64,000 bases of DNA from Candidatus Woesearchaeota archaeon (lineage in GTDB: Archaea > Nanobdellota > Nanobdellia > Woesearchaeales > ARS49): assembly GCA_019322895.1 (NCBI GenBank), contig JAHWHZ010000001.1, positions 248,001 through 312,000 on the forward strand, read 5' to 3'. Below are positions 8,485 through 15,634 of this stretch, in pieces (position 1 is the stretch's first letter; every line of letters begins with the position of its first letter). The translations under genes and the position numbers were made by a program. The notes beneath the pieces were generated by a model. It saw nothing but the letters and a program-made list of their open reading frames with translations. It searched no databases and had not been told where the DNA came from.

Positions 8485-8726
8485 TCAGAATGACCCCATT
8501 GAATCAATAAATCAACTTTCAAGTCTTCAACTTGTTTTGGAATATCACATGCACCAAAGCACGAGCCAAGCCATATTATTATTTCTGCTCCTGTCTTTTC
8601 TTTAAGTTCATTGTGAATCTTTTCAGCCTGCGGCTTAAGGCCGTCTGGTAATTGGATGCATACTCTCTTTGCTTTTGTTTTCTTTATTTCTTCTGTTGCC
8701 TTATCAAGCTCTAGTTCGTATTCCAT
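8472..8726 (-). pseudogene. N-terminal fragment of diphthamide synthesis protein Dph2
   Basis: 84 residues matching only the first part of archaeal Dph2, the radical enzyme that transfers the 3-amino-3-carboxypropyl group of SAM to the EF2 histidine. It has YELELDKATEEIKKTKAKRV, the LQLPDGLKP-like CIQLPDGLKP, and the first cluster Cys in GSCFGACD, then stops just after IQWGHS. Full archaeal Dph2 is about 330 residues with two more cluster Cys, which are absent here. It could be a pseudogene or a split gene whose remainder lies elsewhere. The next enzyme of the pathway, DphB, is encoded at 20674. Confidence 0.65.
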
Positions 8727-8810
8727 AATAAAAGCGATATTTAATACCTTTAAAAAACTATTGATAGTATTAGAAAACTATTTAAAGCCACTAAAATCCC
8801 TACCTCTCAA

Positions 8811-8900
8811 GCCCCTGTAGCTTAGTCTGGTAGAGCGCGTGGCTGTTATAGCCTTACTACAGAGACCACGAAGTCGCAGGTTCAAATCCTGCCGGGGGCG
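8811..8900 (+). tRNA. tRNA-Asn (GTT) with a 16-nt anticodon-loop intron
   Basis: Acceptor GCCCCTG pairs with CGGGGGC, discriminator G. The D stem is GCTT/GAGC, the anticodon stem CGTGG/CCACG, and the T arm GCAGG TTCAAAT CCTGC. The anticodon loop begins CTGTTA, giving anticodon GTT. About 16 extra bases sit after position 37, the canonical archaeal intron site. The mature tRNA would be about 74 nt. CCA is not encoded. Confidence 0.9.
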
Positions 8901-8920
8901 TTTATTTTATTTTTAGAATT

Positions 8921-9931
8921 TTATTCTTCTAGAAGCTTGCCAATTTCTTCAGAAGCTCCTGCTTCCAAGAGTTTATATACATTCAATGCTCCATTCGCAT
9001 ACTTAAGTATGCTGGATTCTCCGTGCCCTTTGCCAATCATGTGCTTGAATCCGCCAAAGAATGCAACTCCCTGCTCGTCAGGATCATACCATTTTTTTAG
9101 TTCTTTTAATGTCTGCATGAATTTTGCTTTTTCTTCATCACTGCATTTTGGAAGATATAATGCGCAAAGGTCTGTTAAAACATTATTGCAGGTCTCTTCT
9201 GCAACTTTTAATATGATATTGCCCATCACTCCTGAAACAGCTGCACCGCTAACTTCGCCAGCGTATAGGTGCTCTGGCTCGACAAACTCTATGCCTAATG
9301 CTTCTCGCGCAACGCGCATAACACTATCGCCTTTTGTTGGCTCAACTCCATTGGATAATATTCCTATTCTTGGATTGTCTTCATTGAACAATACTTTTGC
9401 ATAGACTTTTGTAATGCTTACTATTTGTTTATATGTCCTTAAATCATGTGTCCGCGTTGCTCCAACATCGCAAAGAAAATACTTTTTCTTTGTTACCATG
9501 CTTGCAGGCATCTGCGCAATCAAATATGGTTTCCTTATGCCTGGAAATTTTTCAACCTTGTTACTTACAAGTGCCGGCCTTACAAGTGTCGGAAGCACAT
9601 GTTGCGTGTTGCCGCAAGTGTAGAATCCTTCTGCAATCCCATCTTTTAAGTGTGCGCACGCATGTTCCACGATTGCTTCTGTTAATCTTTTGGAATGAGT
9701 TTCTGCAGGTTCTGAATCAACTGTAACATCAACAAGCTTTAATCTGTCGCGGTCAAAATCCTCTGTTACTTTTTCTTCAAGAACTCTTTGTGCTTTTTCC
9801 TCATTTCCAATGCCTATGAAGACTCCGTCTGTGCTTTGGACTGCTTTTACAGCGCCAAGTACTGCTCTTTCAAGCATTGGCACTCCGCCAACTTTGTCTC
9901 CACCTTCTAAATCAAGCAATAATTTATGCAT
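8921..9931 (-). CDS. PlsX-like phosphate acyltransferase homolog
   Basis: 336 residues resembling bacterial PlsX, which converts acyl-ACP to acyl-phosphate for phospholipid synthesis. Matching blocks include LLLDLEGGDKVGG at the start, YTCGNTQHVLPTLVRPAL, FLCDVGATRTHD, ILSNGVEPTKGDSVMR, SGVMGNIILKVAEE and KGHGESSILKYANGALNVYKL. The ATG at 9931 is preferred because the upstream extension runs into the tRNA-Ile gene. Archaeal lipids are normally ether-linked isoprenoids, so a PlsX homolog is unexpected; the true substrate may differ. It probably derives from bacterial transfer. Confidence 0.75.
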   Translation of the reverse strand: MHKLLLDLEGGDKVGGVPMLERAVLGAVKAVQSTDGVFIGIGNEEKAQRVLEEKVTEDFDRDRLKLVDVTVDSEPAETHSKRLTEAIVEHACAHLKDGIAEGFYTCGNTQHVLPTLVRPALVSNKVEKFPGIRKPYLIAQMPASMVTKKKYFLCDVGATRTHDLRTYKQIVSITKVYAKVLFNEDNPRIGILSNGVEPTKGDSVMRVAREALGIEFVEPEHLYAGEVSGAAVSGVMGNIILKVAEETCNNVLTDLCALYLPKCSDEEKAKFMQTLKELKKWYDPDEQGVAFFGGFKHMIGKGHGESSILKYANGALNVYKLLEAGASEEIGKLLEE

Positions 9932-9981
9932 GTTATATCTCCAAGGTTTTTCTCGGTTTTTAAAGCTTATGAATAAAATGA

Positions 9982-10132
9982 TGGGCCTGCCGTGATTTGA
10001 ACACGGGACCGCTCGATCTATGAACTCTTGTTCAGTCACTGGAGACAAGGTCTTCAATGATGAGCCCTCCGAAGAAAGCTCGCGAACTCGAATTTATCAG
10101 TCGAGTGCTCCACCAGGCTAAGCTACAGGCCC
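9982..10132 (-). tRNA. tRNA-Ile (GAT) with a 77-nt intron
   Basis: On the minus strand GGGCCTG pairs with CAGGCCC, discriminator A. The T arm is CCGTG TTCAAAT CACGG and the D arm GCTTAGCCTGGTGGAGC. The anticodon stem CTCGA pairs with a distal TCGAG, and the loop CTGATAA gives anticodon GAT. About 77 bases follow position 37. Oddly, the intron itself begins with a second TCGAG that could pair with the same 5' stem, so a decoy stem is possible. The mature length would be about 74 nt. Confidence 0.88.
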
Positions 10133-10220
10133 ATAATTTAATGCCTGATGTTACTCTCTGAAAACCACGTTTGTTTTATAAAACTTACGCTATCTCTTCA
10201 CTGGCCAAACACCCACAACC

Positions 10221-10229
10221 TATTTAAAG
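10221..10229 (+). promoter_or_regulatory. TATA-like element for the truncated Hel308 gene
   Basis: TATTTAAAG is centred about 24 bases before the ATG at 10249, the spacing seen for leaderless archaeal transcripts in this window. It indicates that the gene lacking the first RecA domain has its own promoter. Confidence 0.55.
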
Positions 10230-10248
10230 GCTTTTAAGCTTATTCTCG

Positions 10249-11751
10249 ATGATGAACTTAAAAGTAGAAGAAAAATCAGGGGCTCCTGTAATAGATTTAG
10301 CTCTAGACACTATTAATAAGAAAAAGCAAGCCTTGGTCTTTGTCAATACAAAGCGTTCTGCAGAGAAATGCGCAGAGGAGATAAGCAAGAAAATAAAAAA
10401 TGTTGATCTTGCAGATATTTCTGAAAAAGCGCGCAAGGCATTGAGCAGGCCGACAAAGCAGTGCGAAAGACTGGCAAGATGCATCAAGGCAGGGATTGCT
10501 TTTCATCACGCAGGCCTGCACTCAAAACAAAGGGAATTGATTGAATCAAATTTCAGAAAAGGAAAAATAAAAATCATCTGCTGCACTCCTACACTTGCTG
10601 CTGGTGTTGACCTTCCTGCATTCCGCTCTATTATAAGGGATGTCACAAGATTTACAAGCAGAGGCATGCAGCATATTCCTGTATTGGAATATTTGCAGAT
10701 GGCTGGCAGGGCAGGAAGGCCTTCTTTTGATGCTCATGGAGAGGCAATTGTTCTTACAAAAACAGATTCTGAAAAAAATTTAGTCTATGAGAAATTTGTC
10801 CTTGGAGAACCAGAGGATATTTTTTCCAAGCTTGCTGTCGAGCCTGTTTTAAGAACTTATCTGCTGTCCTTGATTTCCACAAAAGTCATCCAGTCAAGAG
10901 AAGAGATTTATGATTTTTTTGGAAAGACTTTCTGGGCTTTTCAGTTCAAGGACATGCCTAAGCTGAAAAAGAATATTGACAAGATGCTGAAGCTTTTAGA
11001 AAAATGGAAGTTCATACAATTGCTTGACAAAAAATACCGCGCAACAATATTAGGAAGAAGGATTGCAGAGCTCTACATTGATCCCTTGACAGCGCATCAT
11101 TTCATGCACTGCCTGCAGAGGGCAAAGGATATCACGCTGAAGCCCATCTCTTTGCTTGTTCTTATCTGCAATACTTTAGAGATGCTTCCTTTATTGAGAG
11201 TTAAAACAAAAGAGTATGACTTGATTCAGGAAGAGCTTGCAAAACATGAAGCACACATGCTTGACAAGGAGCCGAGCATGTTTGAACCAGAATATGACAT
11301 GTACATCAATGCTTTTAAGACTGCCTTGATGTTTTCTGACTGGATTGAGGAAAAAGATGATATTCATCTTCTTGAACAGTATGATATCCGGCCGGGAGAA
11401 ACGCGCGCAAAACTAGAGAGAGCAAACTGGCTGCTGTATGCCTTGTCAGAGATTGCAAGAATAAATCAGCAGCAGTTCTTGTTAAAAGACATTTCAAGAT
11501 TAAGATTCAGGCTAAGGCACGGCGCTAAAGAAGAACTGCTTCCATTGCTGCGGCTGAAGAATGTCGGCAGAGTTAGAGCAAGAAAATTATTCAGGAATGG
11601 AATCAAGGATCTTGGTGCAGTCAGAAAATCAAAGCTTGAATTGTTAGAGAGTCTGCTTGGCAAGAAAACAGCCCATGATATTAAGGAGCAGGTTGGTGAA
11701 AAGATTGAAGCAAAGAAAGACAAAAGACAGCTCAATAACTTTATTCAATGA
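10249..11751 (+). CDS. Hel308-type helicase lacking the first RecA domain
   Basis: 500 residues corresponding to the C-terminal two thirds of Hel308, a superfamily 2 helicase acting at stalled forks. Present: RecA2 (about 15-190) with motif IV LVFVNTKRS, motif V CTPTLAAGVDLPA and motif VI LQMAGRAGRP; winged-helix and ratchet domains; and a helix-hairpin-helix end (LRLKNVGRVRARKLFRNGI). Absent: the whole RecA1 domain with Walker A and B, so this protein alone cannot bind ATP in the usual way. The start coincides with the domain boundary and has its own TATA-like element, which points to a split gene rather than random decay. A tRNA gene lies upstream instead of the missing part. Confidence 0.85.
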   Translation: MMNLKVEEKSGAPVIDLALDTINKKKQALVFVNTKRSAEKCAEEISKKIKNVDLADISEKARKALSRPTKQCERLARCIKAGIAFHHAGLHSKQRELIESNFRKGKIKIICCTPTLAAGVDLPAFRSIIRDVTRFTSRGMQHIPVLEYLQMAGRAGRPSFDAHGEAIVLTKTDSEKNLVYEKFVLGEPEDIFSKLAVEPVLRTYLLSLISTKVIQSREEIYDFFGKTFWAFQFKDMPKLKKNIDKMLKLLEKWKFIQLLDKKYRATILGRRIAELYIDPLTAHHFMHCLQRAKDITLKPISLLVLICNTLEMLPLLRVKTKEYDLIQEELAKHEAHMLDKEPSMFEPEYDMYINAFKTALMFSDWIEEKDDIHLLEQYDIRPGETRAKLERANWLLYALSEIARINQQQFLLKDISRLRFRLRHGAKEELLPLLRLKNVGRVRARKLFRNGIKDLGAVRKSKLELLESLLGKKTAHDIKEQVGEKIEAKKDKRQLNNFIQ

Positions 11752-12337
11752 AAAGTATCAAGAGCATTATCATTCCACAAAAGGCGCTGTTGAAGAAAGT
11801 TTTGAGAAGTTTGTAAAGCCCTGCCGGATTGCAGAACTGGCAAAGACAGGAAAGATTTGTATTCTTGATGTTTGTTTTGGTGTCGGCTATAATTCTGCAG
11901 CTGCTGTTGAAGTTGCTCTTGAATCTAACCCTGACTGCGAGATTGAAATAGTTGGCCTTGAGAATGACCCGAAAATATTAGATGAAATGAAAAACCTTGA
12001 TCCTATTTTTAAATATTATGGCATAATAAAGGGAAACAAAAGCGATAAAAGAATTAAAATCAAGATTCTATTAGGCGATGCAAGAGAGACAATAAAACAA
12101 GTAACTGAAAAAGTTGATGCAGTGTTCTTTGATCCTTTCTCTCCAAAAGTCTGTCCTGAATTCTGGACAAAAGAATTCTTTTCAGACATAAAGAAAGTCA
12201 TGAAAGATTCTGCAATCTTAACAACATATTCCTGCGCCAGAATCGTCAGAGACAATATGAAAGCAGTTGGCTTTAAAGTTGAAGACGGCCCTATACTTGG
12301 CAGGAGAGGACCTGCTACGATAGCAAAACTTAAATAA
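11675..12337 (+). CDS. MnmC-like SAM-dependent methyltransferase (DUF752)
   Basis: About 220 residues matching the methyltransferase half of MnmC, which completes the 5-methylaminomethyl group on wobble uridine of tRNA. Signatures: TLFNEKYQEHYHSTKGAVEES at the substrate-facing start, the SAM loop ILDVCFGVGYNS, and FFDPFSPKVCPEFWTKEFF. The FAD-dependent oxidase half of bacterial MnmC is absent, as in stand-alone relatives. The start is uncertain: ATG 11675 gives a 77-base overlap with the helicase gene, and shorter TTG or GTG starts exist nearby. MnmH, which acts on the same wobble uridines, is encoded at 22537. Confidence 0.82.
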   Translation: MILRSRLVKRLKQRKTKDSSITLFNEKYQEHYHSTKGAVEESFEKFVKPCRIAELAKTGKICILDVCFGVGYNSAAAVEVALESNPDCEIEIVGLENDPKILDEMKNLDPIFKYYGIIKGNKSDKRIKIKILLGDARETIKQVTEKVDAVFFDPFSPKVCPEFWTKEFFSDIKKVMKDSAILTTYSCARIVRDNMKAVGFKVEDGPILGRRGPATIAKLK

Positions 12338-12358
12338 GTACATCTTTTTAAGAATACC

Positions 12359-13009
12359 ATGAACAAATACGACCTTCACATCCACACTCATCATTCTGCC
12401 TGCTCTAGGATCAGGCCTAAGAAATTATTGCGAATCGCCAAAAAAAGAGGTTTGAATGGCATTGCTATAACCAATCACAATACAATCAAGGGCGGAGCAG
12501 AGGTCAAGAGATTAAACAAAGACAAAAATTTTGAAGTAATCATTGGCGCTGAAATCAAGACAGACAAAGGAGAAATATTGGGCCTTTACCTAAAAAAAGA
12601 AATCAAGTCAAGAAAAGCAGAAGAAGTAATTGATGAGATCCACAAGCAGGGCGGTATTGCAATTGCAGCGCACCCGTTTACATGGGGTTTATTAAGGACT
12701 GCTGCGAAGTTTGATAAAAAAGAATTAAAGAAACTTGATGGTTTTGAAACATTTAATGCAAGGAATACTTTCAGGTGGGAAAATGAACTTGCTGTCCAGT
12801 TTGCTCAAAAGCACAAATTAGCACAGACAGCAGGTTCTGATGCGCATTTCTATTATGAAATTGGAAGGGCATTCACAGTATTCAAGGGAAGCCTAAGAAA
12901 TGCAATAAAGAAAAGGAAAACAGTCATCATGGGCAGGATTGCACCTCTGCCTTTTGGAAGAACATTCAGTATGTTCCGAAGATTTGCAGTAAAATTTATA
13001 AAGAAGTAA
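12359..13009 (+). CDS. PHP-domain phosphoesterase
   Basis: 216 residues of the PHP superfamily of metal-dependent phosphoesterases. Metal-site motifs are visible: DLHIHTHHSACS at the start, ITNHNTIKG, GAEIKTDKGEILGLYL, IAAHPF, and AGSDAHFYYEIG near 159-170. The substrate is not known; relatives include nucleotide or tRNA-related phosphatases and the exonuclease domain of PolX. ATG 12359 has TTTTTAAG about 15 bases upstream. The protein ends in a basic tail. Confidence 0.85.
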   Translation: MNKYDLHIHTHHSACSRIRPKKLLRIAKKRGLNGIAITNHNTIKGGAEVKRLNKDKNFEVIIGAEIKTDKGEILGLYLKKEIKSRKAEEVIDEIHKQGGIAIAAHPFTWGLLRTAAKFDKKELKKLDGFETFNARNTFRWENELAVQFAQKHKLAQTAGSDAHFYYEIGRAFTVFKGSLRNAIKKRKTVIMGRIAPLPFGRTFSMFRRFAVKFIKK

Positions 13010-13039
13010 TTCTTTTGATGCTATATCAAATGAGGTGAT

Positions 13040-13516
13040 ATGATGGAAAAGCTTGAAGCTTTCATACTTATTGTTGTACTTCTCGTAGCATTTGGAGGAA
13101 TATATTATTTCTTCACAGCAGGAGCTGGAGAAGCTACACGGATGCTGGTCGGCTGTACAGGAGATTTCACTCTTCAATTAAGACTTGGCGGTGCAAGGGA
13201 ATCTGCAGACTACCGCTTCAAAGGCATACATGGAACTGTCAGGATACTTGATATAGAAGAAGACAAGGCAAAATTCATGCTTGACGGTCAGGAAACTCCA
13301 TACCTAGGATTTGGAGAAGTCTTCCTTGGAACTCAGGCAGGCATCAAGATGAGCAAGGTTGGAAGGACTACTGCTTCTTTCTGCATGGCATCAACTGTGC
13401 CTGAATGCGTTGCATACACATGGGATGAAGAAGCAGGAACAAGGATATGCCGCGAAATAAGAAGCTCTGCTGATGAGAAGTTCCAGAGAGGCGGAAGATC
13501 AAGTATTTTTGAATAA
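13040..13516 (+). CDS. Small membrane-anchored exported protein, unknown
   Basis: 158 residues with an N-terminal helix (about 6-25, AFILIVVLLVAFGGIYYFF) and an exported domain of mixed composition with four Cys (LVGCTGDF, SFCMAST, PECVAYT, RICREI). No family recognised. The start follows GAGGTGATATG, the same ribosome binding site seen for the four small secreted proteins at 6.2-8.0 kb; ATG 13040 and 13043 are both possible. It may belong to the same functional class of surface proteins. Confidence 0.7.
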   Translation: MMEKLEAFILIVVLLVAFGGIYYFFTAGAGEATRMLVGCTGDFTLQLRLGGARESADYRFKGIHGTVRILDIEEDKAKFMLDGQETPYLGFGEVFLGTQAGIKMSKVGRTTASFCMASTVPECVAYTWDEEAGTRICREIRSSADEKFQRGGRSSIFE

Positions 13517-13581
13517 TTTTTTTTCTTTTTAATTCAACTTCTCGATAGTTTTTTAAACCCAGAATAAGTTATTTCTCTTAT

Positions 13582-13653
13582 GCCCCTGTAGTATAGTGGA
13601 TAGTACGTGCGGTTGCGGTCCGTAAAACCGGAGTTCGATTCTCCGCAGGGGCA
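13582..13653 (+). tRNA. tRNA-Arg (GCG), uninterrupted
   Basis: Acceptor GCCCCTG pairs with CAGGGGC, discriminator A. The D stem is GTAT/GTAC, the anticodon stem TGCGG/CCGTA with loop TTGCGGT giving anticodon GCG, and the T arm CGGAG TTCGATT CTCCG. Total 72 nt, no intron and no encoded CCA. It is the only one of the five tRNAs in the window without an intron. Its 3' end is repeated about 114 bases downstream. Confidence 0.9.
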
Positions 13654-13655
13654 TA
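13639..13655 (+). repeat. Direct repeat, copy 1, within the tRNA-Arg 3' end
   Basis: TTCTCCGCAGGGGCATA, 17 bases covering the T-stem and acceptor 3' strands of tRNA-Arg. An exact copy lies at 13753-13769. Duplication of a tRNA 3' end is the usual footprint of tyrosine-integrase insertion. Confidence 0.75.
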
Positions 13656-13697
13656 TATTCTACTTACACGAAATTGGCTTGAAATTCAAATTCGTGC

Positions 13698-13746
13698 GCG
13701 CAATCTTGTATTGCGCAGTTTTGATCAAATTTTTTTTAAAAATTTG
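13698..13746. repeat. Two palindromes between tRNA-Arg repeat copies
   Basis: GCGCAAT at 13698-13704 pairs with ATTGCGC at 13710-13716 around a 5-base loop. CAAATTTTT at 13726-13734 pairs with AAAAATTTG at 13738-13746 around TTT. The second is also a plausible TATA-like region, 60 to 80 bases before the sigma-factor start. The two hairpins occupy most of the space between the direct repeat copies. Confidence 0.6.
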
Positions 13747-13752
13747 GTTTGC

Positions 13753-13769
13753 TTCTCCGCAGGGGCATA
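13753..13769 (+). repeat. Direct repeat, copy 2, detached tRNA-Arg 3' end
   Basis: Exact 17-base copy of the tRNA-Arg 3' end, 38 bases before the sigma-factor start codon, without any tRNA body. It may be a remnant attachment site. No integrase gene is seen nearby, so any element has been lost or rearranged. Confidence 0.65.
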
Positions 13770-13806
13770 CAAAGTTTTTTATTCTAATCAATATTCTGTC
13801 TCATTA

Positions 13807-15339
13807 ATGGTGGAGGCAAAGCAGGAACTCAAGGACCTATATTCTAAAATGGTTAAAAGCGGTTTTATAGAGCCTTCTGTGCTTGAACATTTGATAGACA
13901 CTGGAAAAACAAAAGGATATTTGACCGGGGATCAGTGCGTAGATGCATTGAACTATGAAAAAGGAGATCCTTCTGAATGCCTGAGTCACCTGATTGAATA
14001 TACTTCAATTGCAGGAATTGAAATTGTTGATGCGGCGCCAAAAACAAGAGCGCCTAAAACTGCTTCCAAAGCAGCAAAGCATCCGCCTAGGAAAAAACAA
14101 TCAGCAGATTTTATTCTGCAGATATATTTGCGTGAAGTGGGAAGTTATCCGCTTCTCAAAAAGGAAGATGAAATGCGGCTTGCAAAAGACTTTCGCAAAT
14201 ATAAAAAAGTATTATTGGCCAGATTCTGCAGGGTGCCTTGGTATGTTGAAAAGATTGGGGAGCGATTTAAAGAGATTGCAGAGAAAAGAATCTCACCGGT
14301 CTACACACTGATTTATCCAAAGAAAGACGAGGAAAACGTCAAAGAAAGGATAAAGACGTATTCAAAGACGTATGAAAAGATCGATGAAACAGTAAAAACA
14401 TTGCGCAGAAAATTGAAAAGAACGCAGAATAAAAAGAAAAAAGAAGAAATATTCTGCGCAATCCAAAGGAAAAAAAGAAATTTGCTGCACCTGATTAATG
14501 AGTTTAATTTCCAGTCAGAATTTATGGCCGAAATATTCAAACAACTGCCGATTATTTCTGGAAAACAGGCTAAAGATGCAAGGATTCTCCAGAAAGCCTG
14601 GCAAAAATACAAAAGCATAGTGTCTGAAGTTTGCGAAGGAAATCTTCGGCTTTCTGTGAAGATTGCAAGAAAACATCGAAATAAAGGTGTTTCTTTTTTT
14701 GACTTGATTCAAGCAGGCAATATCGGGATAATCGCTGCTTTGGAAAGATATGATCCTGCCAGGGGTGTCAGGTTTGGAACATTTGCGTACTGGTGGATTG
14801 AGCAAAAAATCAAGAGAGAGATTCAAGAGCATTCCAGTACAGTAAGGGTTCCTGCACATGCACGAGACTTTTTGCGCAAATACCGGCATACAGCAAAGCA
14901 GCTTTACAGCAGGCTAAGCAGGACGCCGAGCATAGATGAAATCATGAAAGAAGCAGGGATGTCTAAAAACGATCTTAAAACAATAAGATTGGCAGCCAGG
15001 CAGGCCATATCAATTGATGTGCCTGTTTCAATAGCAGAAGACAGCACAACCAGGGGAGCGATGATTGAAGCTCCTGAGAAAGACAGCCCTGATAAATACA
15101 CAAACATTTTAGACGCAAGGAAAAAGATAATGCAAGTATTGGTTAAACATCTCAGTGAGCGGGAAAGAACCATAATCATACAAAGGTATGGCTTGAATGG
15201 CAGGCCAGCAAAGACATTGGATGCAATCGCTGATTTTTATGAGGTTAGCAGAGAACGAATTCGGCAGCTTGAAAAAAGAGCCATAAAAAAGCTGAAAGTT
15301 CCTATAGTACAAAAAAAACTTGAAGACTTGCTTGATTAA
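13807..15339 (+). CDS. Bacterial-type RNA polymerase sigma-70 factor, RpoD-like
   Basis: 510 residues with the full layout of a primary sigma factor: a region 1.1-like segment (about 26-75; LIDTGKTKGYLTGDQCVDAL), a Pro/Lys-rich linker, region 1.2 (101-130; DFILQIYLREVGSYPLLKKE), a non-conserved insert (about 131-265), region 2 (about 276-350) with DLIQAGNIGIIAALERYDPA and FGTFAYWWIEQKIKREI, region 3 (about 371-412), and region 4 (about 447-498) with a helix-turn-helix KTLDAIADFYEVSRERIRQL. ATG 13807 is chosen over an upstream TTG because the extension reads through the tRNA-derived repeat. Archaea normally use TBP and TFB, so this gene is foreign in type. It could bind the archaeal polymerase, be silent, or act on something else. 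Confidence 0.92.
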   Translation: MVEAKQELKDLYSKMVKSGFIEPSVLEHLIDTGKTKGYLTGDQCVDALNYEKGDPSECLSHLIEYTSIAGIEIVDAAPKTRAPKTASKAAKHPPRKKQSADFILQIYLREVGSYPLLKKEDEMRLAKDFRKYKKVLLARFCRVPWYVEKIGERFKEIAEKRISPVYTLIYPKKDEENVKERIKTYSKTYEKIDETVKTLRRKLKRTQNKKKKEEIFCAIQRKKRNLLHLINEFNFQSEFMAEIFKQLPIISGKQAKDARILQKAWQKYKSIVSEVCEGNLRLSVKIARKHRNKGVSFFDLIQAGNIGIIAALERYDPARGVRFGTFAYWWIEQKIKREIQEHSSTVRVPAHARDFLRKYRHTAKQLYSRLSRTPSIDEIMKEAGMSKNDLKTIRLAARQAISIDVPVSIAEDSTTRGAMIEAPEKDSPDKYTNILDARKKIMQVLVKHLSERERTIIIQRYGLNGRPAKTLDAIADFYEVSRERIRQLEKRAIKKLKVPIVQKKLEDLLD

Positions 15340-15340
15340 C

Positions 15341-15634
15341 TTATTTTTTCTTAAAATCAAACTTCTTCCGTATCGTTAATATGACTAATCCGTGCTTTTC
15401 TATGTCTTCTTTGCTGTAGAATTTCTCAACATCTTTAGTGTTGAATTTATACAATACTTCGCACTCTATCTCTCTGCCAGTAAGATCGTCACTTCCTTGT
15501 TTTTGCTCCTTTAAAACCAAAATATCTCCGTGTTCGCAATCAAAATCAGCTAACCTGACCTCAAATCTTTTTCTGCCTTCTACTATTGCATCAAAATACT
15601 CTTTTTGTACTTTTTTCTCAACTTTTTTTGTCAT
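15341..15634 (-). CDS. ASCH/DUF3850 PUA-like domain protein
   Basis: 97 residues with an ASCH-type (PUA-like fold) domain: KKVQKEYFDAIVEGRKRFEVRLADFDCEHGDI matches the DUF3850 pattern of a Lys, a Tyr-Phe and the GRKRFEVR loop, then LTGREIECEVLY. ASCH domains are predicted to bind RNA or nucleotides and to act as coactivators or nucleases; the target here is unknown. It ends two bases from the sigma-factor stop on the opposite strand and directly follows the DNA ligase gene, sharing one base with it. Confidence 0.7.
   Translation of the reverse strand: MTKKVEKKVQKEYFDAIVEGRKRFEVRLADFDCEHGDILVLKEQKQGSDDLTGREIECEVLYKFNTKDVEKFYSKEDIEKHGLVILTIRKKFDFKKK

Noticed and set aside
9932..10057. Longer PlsX reading frame start at 10057
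   Set aside because: It overlaps tRNA-Ile and adds residues with no family similarity; ATG 9931 begins at the conserved LLLDLEGGD strand.
10303..10521. Minus-strand frames inside the Hel308 gene
   Set aside because: They are antisense to a strongly conserved helicase domain and have no recognisable motifs.
13711..13806. N-terminal extension of the sigma factor from TTG 13711
   Set aside because: It reads through the hairpins and the copied tRNA end, has no sigma similarity, and a good ATG with matching region 1.1 start lies at 13807.
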